Shown: positions 1-8,309 of the stretch, piece by piece
Layout: the number at the start of each line of letters is the position of its first letter
Position numbering within the stretch: position 1 is the stretch's first letter
Assembly (NCBI RefSeq): GCF_947498095.1
Contig: NZ_CANMJE010000014.1
Coordinates: 1 to 64,000, forward strand
Origin: an uncultured Shimia sp.
Lineage (GTDB): Bacteria; Pseudomonadota; Alphaproteobacteria; Rhodobacterales; Rhodobacteraceae
Length of the DNA stretch: 64,000 bases
Direction: 5' to 3'
The notes under the pieces: model-generated
What the model was told of the DNA's origin: nothing
The model's input: only the letters and a program-made list of their open reading frames with translations
The model's database searches: none
Made by a program: the position numbers and the translations under genes

Positions 1-57
1 AACCATCATACCAATGGAACCCAGGCCGATCATGCACTAACAATCAACTTGGACCCG
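1..57 (+). mobile_element. 3' end of an insertion-sequence-like element (fragment at window edge)
   Basis: The first 39 bases read as the end of a protein, TIIPMEPRPIMH, followed by TAA. Bases 3-57 match the reverse strand of 52969-53023 at 47 of 55 positions, and that copy also ends in ETIVPMEPRPIMH plus a stop. A diverged repeat that keeps a reading frame and has similar sequence beyond the stop suggests two ends of one transposable-element family. The rest of the left copy lies outside the window. The family is not identified. Confidence 0.45.
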
Positions 58-132
58 TCAGATAGGGCTGCTCAACGATAACCGTGGATAAACACGGACA
101 TTCATGGAATGTTTTTGAAACATTTTGTGAAG

Positions 133-168
133 AAAAAACCCCTCTAAGGGTTTGACCTTAAAGGGGTT
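133..168 (-). terminator. Rho-independent terminator after tRNA-Asn
   Basis: On the minus strand a 13-bp stem (AACCCCTTTAAGG paired with CCTTAGAGGGGTT, one G-T pair) with a 6-nt loop is followed by a T-run. It starts 6 bases beyond the CCA end of the tRNA-Asn gene, so it terminates that transcript. Confidence 0.85.
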
Positions 169-173
169 ATTTA

Positions 174-248
174 TGGCTCCGGCGGTAGGGATCGAACCTA
201 CGACCAATTGATTAACAGTCAACTGCTCTACCGCTGAGCTACGCCGGA
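174..248 (-). tRNA. tRNA-Asn (GTT)
   Basis: The minus strand folds as a tRNA with acceptor TCCGGCG paired to CGCCGGA, an encoded CCA end, and an anticodon loop CTGTTAA carrying GTT. T-arm TTCGATC is normal. It is 75 nt long and a strong terminator follows immediately. Confidence 0.95.
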
Positions 249-328
249 ACATGGGGCGTGATATAGCGATGGAAATTTCTGGCGTCCAGTGGATTTTGTC
301 ACATTTCCAAAGTTTTCCCGATTTTTTC

Positions 329-1243
329 TCAGAGCCTCTCAAACACGGCTTCGGATTCCAATGGACCTTGGGGGGAAACGATATTTTTTCCTGTAAGATC
401 AACAAGGTGTGCAAAGACGTTGCGAGTTGCCGCACCCATAAGAGCGGTGGGGGTTTCAGTGTAAATTCGGCAAGCGAGATCATAGGCACGCGCGGGGCCG
501 TCTTGGAGGGCAGCCAATATCTCAGCCTCTCGGCCCAATCGATGATCTATCAACCAATCAAGCCGCGCATTGGGTTCCGTGATTGGCGCGCCATGGCCTG
601 CGTGAAAAACCGACCATTGCCGTGCATTCAACCGGTGGCATGACGCCATAAAGTCCGTCAGGTCTCCGTCCGGGGGGGAGACCAGCGAGCTGGCCCAACC
701 CATCACGTGATCTCCTGTGAGGCAGATATCGTTCCACGCAAACGACACATGGTTGCCGAAATGGCCCGGCGTGTGCAGCGTTTCCAGCTGCCAGCCATCA
801 CCCATTACCAACTCACCGTCAGCCAGAGTGTGGTCCGGACGAAAGGATGCGTCCACGCCTTCTCCACCGCCGGCAAGCCCCTGTGCTGCAAGTTCTTGCA
901 TCACGGCACTGCGCCCGGCAAGGGCATCTCCGAACGCCCAGATGTCAGCACCGCATCGCTGGGACAGGCGGGCCGCAAGCGGGGAATGGTCCACATGTGC
1001 ATGTGTCACAAGGATGTGGCTGATGCTCTGGCCCGGTTCAAGAGCGGCAAGAATCGCCTCGAGGTGCGCGTCGCTGTCGGGGCCGGGATCAATCACAGCG
1101 ATCTCGCGTGTACCAACAAGGTAGGTGTTGGTACCACGAAAGGTCATCGGCGAAGGGTTGGTTGCAAGCACACGTCGCAGGCCCGGTGACAGAGCTTCGG
1201 GTTGCCCGGGCGTGGGGTCAAATTCAAGAATTTCCGGTGTCAT
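329..1243 (-). CDS. MBL-fold metallo-hydrolase (LACTB2/glyoxalase II-like)
   Basis: A 304-residue protein with the metallo-beta-lactamase signature THAHVDHS near residue 80, the zinc-binding HxHxDH motif. The second-half ligands TPGHFGNH, LTGDHVM and HAGHGAPI follow in the normal order. The tail after about residue 230 (DHRLGREAEILAAL...) resembles the winged-helix domain of the LACTB2 subgroup. That subgroup includes hydrolases of thioesters and nucleic acids, so the substrate cannot be read from sequence. The ATG at 1243 has AAGGA at a suitable distance. It is divergent from the histidine kinase gene with about 40 bases between the starts, so promoters must be close or overlapping. Confidence 0.85.
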   Translation of the reverse strand: MTPEILEFDPTPGQPEALSPGLRRVLATNPSPMTFRGTNTYLVGTREIAVIDPGPDSDAHLEAILAALEPGQSISHILVTHAHVDHSPLAARLSQRCGADIWAFGDALAGRSAVMQELAAQGLAGGGEGVDASFRPDHTLADGELVMGDGWQLETLHTPGHFGNHVSFAWNDICLTGDHVMGWASSLVSPPDGDLTDFMASCHRLNARQWSVFHAGHGAPITEPNARLDWLIDHRLGREAEILAALQDGPARAYDLACRIYTETPTALMGAATRNVFAHLVDLTGKNIVSPQGPLESEAVFERL

Positions 1244-1282
1244 GGGCTTTCCTTTAGGGCCGTGTCACGGCAAGGTTTAACC

Positions 1283-2596
1283 ATGATGTTCAATTGGCTC
1301 AAACGCTATATGCCCCGCAGCCTCTATGCGCGGGCCGCCCTGATCCTGATCCTGCCGATCGTGATGCTGCAACTTGTGGTGACGACGGCCTTTATTCAAC
1401 GGCATTTTGAGGGCGTCACAGACCAGATGACACGTGCGGTTTCGCGCGAGATTAATCTGGTGGTGGATGCGGTGAACGATCTTGATCAAGGCCCGCCACA
1501 AGATGCCGAGTTGGCAGAGGTTCTGGATCTTCTTGACATTGATCTGCGGTTCGATGTGCCGGATCCGGGCGAGAACCTGCGACGGTGGTTCGATTTTTCT
1601 GGAATCGTCGTCATTCGCACGCTGAACGAGTATGTCCCGGGGGTGGTGCGGGTCGATTTGCCCAACAACCGGCGCATGCGTGTCTATGTCGAAACCAATC
1701 GCGGGCTGGCTCAGATCGAATTTGAACGCAAGCGCGCCTCGGCCCGCAATCCACATCAGATGCTGGTCGTTATGGTCTCCTTTGGCATTTTGATGACGGT
1801 GATTTCTTTTCTCTACATGCGCAATCAACTGCGCCCGATCACGCGATTGTCTCGCGCTGCCGAAGCCTTTGGCCGCGGCCGCCATGTCGCCTATAGCCCC
1901 GGAGGAGCCATCGAAGTGCGCGCGGCTGGCAATGCGTTTCTGGACATGAGGTCGAGGATCGAGCGTCAAATCGAACAGCGCACGATGATGTTGTCGGGCG
2001 TAAGCCATGACCTGCGCACGCCTTTGACGCGGCTTAAGCTGGGGCTCAGCCTGTTAGATGACGAGGATGTTGAGCCTTTGGTGCGCGACGTCGAAGACAT
2101 GCAACGGCTTCTGGACGAGTTCTTGAGTTTTGCCAAAGGCGCCTCGGAAGGGGATGTTGAGGATATTGACCCCGTAGCTTTGGTGCGCGGATTGGTCGAG
2201 GACAGTGCGCGGGGCGGCAGCAAGATCACGCTAGGGAACGTATCTGGCGAAGGCAATTTGCCGCTTCGAGAAATCGGGTTGAAACGGGCGATCGAAAACC
2301 TGATTGGCAATGCCGTGCGCTATGGCACGAATGCCAAAGTGTCTGTCGAGCTTTCAAACAAGTTTCTGCGCATTCGGGTTGAGGATGACGGACCGGGCAT
2401 TCCACCGGAAGATCGCGAAGAAGCAGTAAAACCCTTTGCCAGACTAGAGCCCGCCCGCAATCAGAACCGCGGCTTGGGTGTTGGGCTGGGCTTGGCGATT
2501 GCGGCCGACATCGCACGTGCGCATGGCGGCGTTTTGCGATTGGGTGAAAGCGAGACCATGGGTGGGCTCTGCGCCGACATCGTTATCGCACGCTAG
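1283..2596 (+). CDS. Sensor histidine kinase, EnvZ-like
   Basis: About 437 residues from the ATG at 1283. Earlier in-frame starts lie inside the divergent neighbour and would add a non-hydrophobic tail, so I reject them. Order: transmembrane segment 1 (about 10-35), a periplasmic loop, transmembrane segment 2 (about 160-180), a HAMP linker, a dimerisation helix with phospho-acceptor His242 in SHDLRTPLTRL, then an HATPase domain with the N box (NLIGNAVRYG), G1 box (DDGPGIP) and G2 box (GLGVGLGLAI). The arrangement and H-box match the OmpR-partnered EnvZ type. No response regulator gene is adjacent, so it is an orphan locally. Its stop codon overlaps the stop of the convergent dehydrogenase gene. 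Confidence 0.9.
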   Translation: MMFNWLKRYMPRSLYARAALILILPIVMLQLVVTTAFIQRHFEGVTDQMTRAVSREINLVVDAVNDLDQGPPQDAELAEVLDLLDIDLRFDVPDPGENLRRWFDFSGIVVIRTLNEYVPGVVRVDLPNNRRMRVYVETNRGLAQIEFERKRASARNPHQMLVVMVSFGILMTVISFLYMRNQLRPITRLSRAAEAFGRGRHVAYSPGGAIEVRAAGNAFLDMRSRIERQIEQRTMMLSGVSHDLRTPLTRLKLGLSLLDDEDVEPLVRDVEDMQRLLDEFLSFAKGASEGDVEDIDPVALVRGLVEDSARGGSKITLGNVSGEGNLPLREIGLKRAIENLIGNAVRYGTNAKVSVELSNKFLRIRVEDDGPGIPPEDREEAVKPFARLEPARNQNRGLGVGLGLAIAADIARAHGGVLRLGESETMGGLCADIVIAR

Positions 2597-3528
2597 TATC
2601 CTTGGGCACGATCGACTTCGTGAAGCAAAGACTCTCCGGCGACAAGGCTGCGGTAATTCCGGGCCACGTCCGCAAAAGCGTCCCCCAAGTGCCAGCCAGA
2701 CACATGCGGGGTGATGGTCACGCAGGGATGTTGCCACAGAGGGCTGGAGGCGGGCAGGGGCTCTTGGTTCAGAACGTCCAGCACCGCGTGGCCGGGGCGC
2801 TCTTTGTCCAACGCTGCGACCAGGGCGCCTTCATCTACCAGATCCCCGCGCCCTGCATTTAGAAACGTGCTGCCGGGCTTCATGGCCGCGAACATCTTTG
2901 CATCAAACAGGCCTCGCGTCGCCTCGGTTGAAGGCAGAATGGCGGCTACGTGATCTGAGCGGCCTAAGAGGTCAAGTAAGCCGTCAATTCCGTGCAGGCA
3001 TTCAATGCCATTTACCGACTTGGGGCTGCGACTCCAGCCCAGCACATTGAATCCGAGTTTGTGAAACAAGTCAGCCGTATAGCCGCCAATGTGGCCAAGC
3101 CCCAAAACACCAACTGTGGTTTTGTGGGTCTCGCGCGGCGCAACGGACGTCCAGCGGCTGGCTTCTTGCTCGGCTGCATAAAACCGCATGTTGCGTTGTT
3201 CGCGCATTACGTATGCCAGACAGTACTCTGCAATCTCGCGGGCCGGGGCCTCGGGTTTCAATCGAGCGACGCGCACATGTGGTGGCAAGGCCGGGTGCGC
3301 AACAATGGTTTCGACCCCGGCACCCAGTTTCTGAACCAACTCGAGATTCGGCAGGCGCGCGGGAAGATCAGGACGCAGACGTGACACGGCCACCATACGG
3401 ATCGCTGAAGGGTCCCAAGCATCTTCATGGGTCACGATGTCGAGGTCGGGGTCGAACCTGCGCACTTCGGCCCGCAATTCTGAGTCGGAAAACCAACCGG
3501 ATGTTGCAGCATCGATCAACAAAGTCAT
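2593..3528 (-). CDS. D-2-hydroxyacid dehydrogenase, GhrA-like (glyoxylate/hydroxypyruvate reductase A)
   Basis: A 311-residue NAD(P)-dependent oxidoreductase with the Rossmann signature GVLGLGHIGG, the substrate-contacting AGRGDLVDEGAL segment, and a C-terminal His-Trp (SGWHLGDAF) in place of the usual SAxT sequence. These traits fit the GhrA subgroup, which reduces glyoxylate and hydroxypyruvate. Start: ATG 3528 has AGGA 8 bases upstream. An in-frame GTG further out would run into the att core at 3549-3568. The stop codon shares CTAG with the stop of the convergent kinase gene. This is the last core gene before the integrated elements. Confidence 0.82.
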   Translation of the reverse strand: MTLLIDAATSGWFSDSELRAEVRRFDPDLDIVTHEDAWDPSAIRMVAVSRLRPDLPARLPNLELVQKLGAGVETIVAHPALPPHVRVARLKPEAPAREIAEYCLAYVMREQRNMRFYAAEQEASRWTSVAPRETHKTTVGVLGLGHIGGYTADLFHKLGFNVLGWSRSPKSVNGIECLHGIDGLLDLLGRSDHVAAILPSTEATRGLFDAKMFAAMKPGSTFLNAGRGDLVDEGALVAALDKERPGHAVLDVLNQEPLPASSPLWQHPCVTITPHVSGWHLGDAFADVARNYRSLVAGESLLHEVDRAQGY

Positions 3529-3548
3529 GGGAATATCCTGAAAAGGGC

Positions 3549-3568
3549 GGAATTTGGTAGGCCCGGCA
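3549..3568. repeat. att core copy 1 (outer end of distal element)
   Basis: The 20-bp sequence ggaatttggtaggcccggca also occurs at 8148-8167 and 20419-20438. At the last site it covers the CCA end and the 3' acceptor strand of a tRNA gene. This copy has no tRNA around it, so it is an attachment-site scar. It marks the left limit of the tandem insertions. Confidence 0.9.
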
Positions 3569-3718
3569 TTCACCGGACTGTCGGCCTAGAATGTCTTTGG
3601 GTTTGTTGCAAGCCCCGTAAAAAAGGATAGTGGGCACCCTCTACGAATTAATCGTCCAAGGACATCTCCGCATACGCACCCGAAAACCGGTATCAATCCT
3701 GTACCGTGGAGAATTGAC

Positions 3719-4653
3719 ATGAAGCTCAAGGACGCAGAAATCCCCGCCAAGAAGGTCGGTTCCAAACCCATTCGAATGTCGGATGGTCGAAGGCTATCAT
3801 TGATGATCCGCTTACGCGGGTCTCGCAGCTGGCAACTCGGCTACACGCGCTCGAACGGCAAGGCCGCGACCGCTTCCTTGGGAACTTACCCTGAAGTCAG
3901 CCTGAAGAAGGCGCGCTAACTGGCTGAGAAGACCAGTGCGCAGATCCGGCGGGGTCTTGATCCCTTCGCTGAGAAGCGCCGGGACGGGGCGCAAGGTGAG
4001 TCGGTTGACTCTTCCAGAAGGTCACCTAGGACTTTCTTGCCAAGCGCACCAATTGAAGTGACTGCCATATGGAGTGCTTTCGTAACCGGATGCGGAATGA
4101 CGTCTGGCCCCGTATTGGCGGCCTGCCTGTCGGAGACATTCAAGCCATCGATGTCATGTCGGCAATCCAGCCCATCCTCGACCGTGGCGCGGCGAATACC
4201 GCCAAGCGCGCCGTGGGCATAATTGGGCAGATCATGTCCTACGCTGTGGTCATCGGTCTGGCATTATCCAACTCTACGCAAGGGCTGACCATTGCACTGG
4301 ACGACCCTATTCCAACCAAGCACCGCGCGGCCGCCACCAACGACCACTATACCCTCGGCAAGATTCTTGATGAGATCTGGTCGTGGGAAGTTGGCTCGAT
4401 GGCGCAGCGGCTCTTGCCGATGTACGCTTTGATCTTGGCGCGTGCCGGTGAAATCCTGAACATGCGCTGGCCTGAGATCGACGGTGATCTCTTGCGCTAG
4501 AAGGTCAGCAAGACCGGCGTCATCCAGATCGCGCCACTTTCCTGGCAGGCTCTGGAGGTCATTGAGGGCGTTCGGGCTTTCATTGGTCATCGCGAGTTCT
4601 TGTTTGCGAATCCTAGAGGATCCGGAAACAGGAGCGACTGTGACGGTGTTTAA
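3719..4653 (+). pseudogene. P4-type tyrosine integrase, disrupted
   Basis: The ATG at 3719 begins a DUF4102-type arm-binding domain (MKLKDAEIPAKK...LGTYPEVSLKKAR) that hits TAA at 3917. Homology resumes in another frame from about 4069 (ECFRNRMRNDVWPRIGGLPVGDI) and contains the first catalytic Arg in ILARAGEILNMRW. It hits TAG at 4498, then continues in frame (KVSKTGVIQIAPLSW...) to TAA at 4651. The order matches the intact integrase at 8310-9488 segment by segment. The C-terminal HxxR, His and Tyr block is absent. At least one frameshift, two internal stops and a 3' truncation make it inactive, so this island cannot excise with its own enzyme. Confidence 0.88.
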
Positions 4654-4930
4654 TCCCGAGTGCTGGCTCCTTGATATCAATCAAGAAGACAGGTTTGGAC
4701 TATCATCAGCGGGAAAGCTTGCCCCAAATTCGTTGTGACAACGCTCGATCACATCGAATGGCAATTTTCAGAAACATTTTGGCAGGCTCTCACAAGTGAT
4801 TTGCCCAATTGCCTCCCATTTACAGCTTTATAAGGTAGCCAAAAGTGTTGCCTCAGTTAGGTGATGATTGCCAAATTTACAGCGACCTCATGCCCCACCC
4901 GGCTCGTTGTAGAACATGAGTGAAGACTAA

Positions 4931-4963
4931 CCCGGCAAGCGTTAAGTTTGTCGGGCCTTTTTT
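4931..4963 (+). terminator. Rho-independent terminator, orphan
   Basis: CCCGGCAA and TTGTCGGG form an 8-bp stem (one G-T pair) with a loop of about 9 nt, followed by CCTTTTTT. No intact gene ends just upstream. The rest of 4654-5176 holds no reading frame I can support. The terminator probably belonged to a gene lost from this decayed island. Confidence 0.65.
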
Positions 4964-5176
4964 AGGGTGGAGTTATTCATTTTGCACTTAACCGGCAGAT
5001 TTTTTTGGTTTCACAACTAGCTATTCGCCTCATCCGCAGGTGCGATGCCCAGCTAGAATTTCCAAGCTGGCTAAATTGATCTTAGAAGTTTGATCTACGA
5101 AAAACATTTGTGCGACTTGTGCTTTTCTGCCAGAGTTGTCGACATTGAAATCGCTCCCTTCTTTGGTGCTTCCTTC

Positions 5177-6178
5177 ATGCAGGCCAACAATTTTCGACTA
5201 AAGCATATTTTTGAATACGTTCAGCGGCAAGACAGACCTTTGGCTAATAAGTGTCTTGCTGAGGTAGGATTATCAAAAGCCGACCTGCATTCTGATAAAG
5301 TCGTAATTGACACCATCAAAGAGGCTCAGTTCTTGAGACTGGCGTTTCATGAATTAGGCGACCCCACAATTGGTGCGAAGGTTGGCCTCAAATATTTTTC
5401 TTCGGCTACATTGCCCGGCTACATCGCTCGCTACTCGGAGAACACGGCGGCAGCGATTGAAACTTCCGCGCGTTTTTACTCCCAAACAGACACCTATTAT
5501 AGATACTCACTCCGAAGGTCGGGAAACGCTGCTGCATTTGAGATTGAAGCAGCGGACGCAAGGGTTGCAAAATACCATCGGCATAACGAATTCTTGCTGT
5601 ATGGATCGTTGACCTATTTGCGAAGCATCACAGAAAGTAATTTCTTTCCACTGGAGATGAGGTTCGCGCATGAGCACAGGTCAGAAGTGAAGTCCTTCGC
5701 GCGCCTTGCTGGTTGTTCCGTAAAATTCGGGTGCGAAAAAACTGAGATGATTTTGTCGAATAGTACGCTTCAAATCCCAATCCCCACTTATGATCCGAGA
5801 TTGCGAAAACATTTAACAGAGTACGGTGAGCGATTGCGTCAGGAGGCTCCAGAAGAGCTTCCTAGTTTGCAGGCACTTATCGAAGGTGTTCTCACCAAGG
5901 GCTTACCCAATCGACTGGAACCTTCCGATGAAGTTGCGGCCAGTCTGGGTCTAAGTTCCAGAACAATGGCGAGACGCCTGACTGAAGAAGGTACTACCTT
6001 TAGGACAATTGTTGATGACCTTAGATTTGAGCTCGCAAAGTCTTACCTCAAAGACAAAATCAGCGTTACGGAGATTGCCTATTTGTTGGGTTACTCGGAC
6101 ACGGCGGCATTTTCTTCAGCTTTCAAACGTTGGTCTGGCGAAGCTCCAAGTGGATATCAGAAGAGAAAAAGCTGGTAG
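5177..6178 (+). CDS. AraC-family transcriptional regulator (OruR/ArgR-like type)
   Basis: About 333 residues. The N-terminal two-thirds resembles the arabinose-binding-like domain of the AraC subgroup typified by OruR: LGDPTIGAKVGLKYF, LPGYIARYSENTAAAIE, FARLAGCSVKFG. The C-terminal 100 residues hold two helix-turn-helix motifs, LEPSDEVAASLGLSSRTMARRL and ISVTEIAYLLGYSDTAAFSSAFKRWSGEAPSGYQ, the second being the AraC consensus. The start is uncertain: ATG 5177 gives a normal length, while longer forms from a TTG near 5090 are possible and no clear ribosome site decides. It is convergent with the LysR gene. The effector is unknown. Confidence 0.8.
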   Translation: MQANNFRLKHIFEYVQRQDRPLANKCLAEVGLSKADLHSDKVVIDTIKEAQFLRLAFHELGDPTIGAKVGLKYFSSATLPGYIARYSENTAAAIETSARFYSQTDTYYRYSLRRSGNAAAFEIEAADARVAKYHRHNEFLLYGSLTYLRSITESNFFPLEMRFAHEHRSEVKSFARLAGCSVKFGCEKTEMILSNSTLQIPIPTYDPRLRKHLTEYGERLRQEAPEELPSLQALIEGVLTKGLPNRLEPSDEVAASLGLSSRTMARRLTEEGTTFRTIVDDLRFELAKSYLKDKISVTEIAYLLGYSDTAAFSSAFKRWSGEAPSGYQKRKSW

Positions 6179-6230
6179 TTTGCTTGCTCGTTGGGGCAAA
6201 GACCTAGATTGCTACAATTCTCCCTGCTTC

Positions 6231-7115
6231 TCAATCCAAGTTATTGGCAAGAAAATCAATGAATGCTCGAATTTTTGAGGGAGTGTGCTGGGTTGCTGAG
6301 TGAAGCGCAAGCACGCCAATTCGCCTTGTTGGAAGCGTGGGCAGTATCTCAACAACCTCAGCGTTTCCTAATGCTTCCGAACATAAAAAGTCTGGTAAAT
6401 GAGCAATGCCCAAACCAGCACGGGCGGCCATGAGTTGTGAAGTTCCATCGTTAACAACTAGTTTTCCTACATTGCGAACGTGCCGTGGTTGACCTATCGT
6501 AGAGGACAATAGCCATCTCGCTTCAGCGGAACTTCCGGAGGAGTGAATAAGCTGATGGTCTTTGAGATCATCAATAGTGTCTGGTTTCCCATTGATCGCG
6601 ATGTAATCATGGCTGGCTACTAGCCGCATCGTCGTTTCTCCAACCTTTCTGCAGCGTAATTCACAGTCGCCCAATGGCCCTAATCGGAGGGAGACATCCC
6701 AACCGCGTTCTATCATGTTCGCCCCGCCCCTATTCAACTCTATGTCCAGACAAACTAGAGGATATTGGTCGCTAAAGGATTTCACCAATGGCATGAGTCT
6801 ATGAACCGCAAAATCGGCTTGGCATCCGACTTTCAGCATTCCAATTGGTTCAGACTGCATATCTAACACCACCGCATCGGCTTCATGTGCGTCGCTGAGC
6901 ACGCGCCGAATGCGGTCATAATAAATGTTACCAACTTCCGTTGGCGAAACTCTGCGCGTGCTTCGGTTCAAGAGGCGTGCACCCAACCGAGATTCGAGTG
7001 CGGCCACGTGTTTGGAAACTGAAGATTTTGAAACGCCCATTAACTTTGCGGCATCAGTAAATCCTCCTTGATCCACAACAGCTGCAAAAGCCTCTAGTTC
7101 GCAGAATTTGTCCAT
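6231..7115 (-). CDS. LysR-family transcriptional regulator
   Basis: About 294 residues from ATG 7115, which has AGAGGAC 8 bases upstream. An earlier in-frame ATG adds 23 residues without domain support. The N-terminal winged helix reads FCELEAFAAVVDQGGFTDAAK...SVSKHVAALESRLGARLLNRSTRRVSPTEVG, the CrgA/DsdC-like form. A periplasmic-binding-fold effector domain follows from about residue 90. No divergent target gene survives: the upstream kilobase is decayed. As cargo of a degraded island it may act elsewhere or be a leftover. The inducer is unknown. Confidence 0.85.
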   Translation of the reverse strand: MDKFCELEAFAAVVDQGGFTDAAKLMGVSKSSVSKHVAALESRLGARLLNRSTRRVSPTEVGNIYYDRIRRVLSDAHEADAVVLDMQSEPIGMLKVGCQADFAVHRLMPLVKSFSDQYPLVCLDIELNRGGANMIERGWDVSLRLGPLGDCELRCRKVGETTMRLVASHDYIAINGKPDTIDDLKDHQLIHSSGSSAEARWLLSSTIGQPRHVRNVGKLVVNDGTSQLMAARAGLGIAHLPDFLCSEALGNAEVVEILPTLPTRRIGVLALHSATQHTPSKIRAFIDFLANNLD

Positions 7116-7184
7116 TGTTTTGTCCTCTTGATACGATTGGGATTTAAGGACATCGGCACTTGATGGTTTGTGATTTTCCGACAA

Positions 7185-8147
7185 TTTTATGTTGGGACTT
7201 GCAAGCCCTTTCTGCCCACTTAAGCCAAGGAACAGATCTCTGGCATTGAATGGCCAAGAGATTTAGGAAACCCACTCGGTCAGTTGATGCTGGCCGCGTC
7301 ATCGCTTACAAGAACCTGTCCGGCCCCTGCGCGGCCAGTGCACCCGCTAAGGCCTCCGGGGGCATCTTCCAAGCAATATGGGCAGCGTCCCACTTTGGCG
7401 CGGGCAAATCAGCGTCGGTAACCGTGCGCAAAGGGAATGCCCCCTGTAAGCCTGCCCTGATCAGAGACCTCAAAAGGTAGCCCTCGCCACCGGACCCAGA
7501 GCGGCCAAGGTCCACGGCCACAATCGTGGTCTTGCAACCCAGTTGCCCGTTCATCCGACCATAACCCCGAGCATCGCAGAACGAAGGCGAAATCCGAGTT
7601 TTCTGTTCCTCGAATGCCCACCCTGCGCAGATGTACTTCATGCACCTACCCGTGACCGATGATCTGACGCCCGATCGCGCGTGGGATTATGAACGCAAGT
7701 GCTTGATACTCACTGACGACCACGCTGACGAGCTCATTGAGCTCAACATCGATGACCTGCCGCAGGACGATCCCATCTAGCGCAAGGTGAAGTCCAACTG
7801 ATGGGAGCCGTGACAGCATGTCGCTAGTGTACCCATCCGATTGACGGTGGGTACGAGCACCACTCATAGGCTAGGTTCTGCTGCCTTTAGGGGAGTACGT
7901 TCAGGATCTCGAGATCGAGAAACGTCTGGGTGAGGAATGGAAAGATTACAACGAACCAGACTCATCGGCTGATGAGAAGCATGTCCAGACACTGGAGAAC
8001 GCGGTCTATTGGTCGAACTTCTATTCGAAGCCTGATGCGTGAGAAAATGAGTACAAAAAGCACCAATTCTCCCAGATGTGTTTAATGGTTGTGAGTACCG
8101 GTTCCGGGTCAGGGAACAAATAGCCACATAAAAAATAGTTTTGCGGT
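7185..8147. other. Decayed coding region of the distal island
   Basis: I find no intact gene. Two stretches read like broken coding sequence. One at 7631-7780 (+) begins MYFMHLPVTDDLTPDRAW and ends at TAG. The other at 7880-8042 (+) reads LPLGEYVQDLEIEKRLGEEW onward and ends at TGA. They are in different frames and could be pieces of one or two lost genes. A 111-codon frame at 7306-7641 (minus) is possible but has no recognisable motif. An imperfect copy (tcagggaaca at 8109) of the integrase arm repeat lies about 40 bases inside the att core. Confidence 0.5.
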
Positions 8148-8167
8148 GGAATTTGGTAGGCCCGGCA
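8148..8167. repeat. att core copy 2 (junction between the two elements)
   Basis: This copy is identical over 20 bp to copies 1 and 3. With copy 3 the identity extends to 23 bp (ggtggaatttggtaggcccggca). It is the right end of the distal island and the left end of the capsid-encoding element. Confidence 0.9.
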
Positions 8168-8285
8168 ACTAACATACCCCCTGTCTCATGCCATCTCAAG
8201 AAGTATCATAAATCATTGTATATATTAGCTTTTATTATATAACTTGCCATTTCCTGTCTCACCAAATATCAGCGTGTCTCAAGAA

Positions 8286-8307
8286 ATCAGGGCACAATCA
8301 GGGCACA
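8286..8307 (+). repeat. Tandem 11-bp repeat, probable integrase arm-binding sites (left)
   Basis: Two adjacent copies of atcagggcaca lie about 120 bp inside the left core and directly before the integrase ATG at 8310. The same pair recurs at 20346-20368 near the other end. Placement at both ends inside the cores fits arm-type integrase sites. Here they would also let the integrase repress its own gene. Confidence 0.7.
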
Positions 8308-8309
8308 GC

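Larger units (their letters stand above)
3569..8147. mobile_element. Degraded genomic island (distal of two tandem tRNA insertions)
   Basis: The island lies between att copies 1 and 2. It carries a disrupted P4-type integrase next to the left core, an orphan terminator, an AraC and a LysR regulator, and about 0.9 kb of decayed sequence. Elements that enter at a tRNA 3' end push earlier ones away from the tRNA, so this distal element should be the older. Its broken integrase agrees with that. Confidence 0.8.

Noticed and set aside
707-1189. Plus-strand frames inside the MBL hydrolase gene
   Set aside because: Antisense shadows of a well-supported enzyme gene with zinc motifs.
7306-7641. 111-codon minus-strand frame in the distal island
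   Set aside because: No recognisable domain or ribosome site, in a clearly decayed region; noted within the gap entry only.
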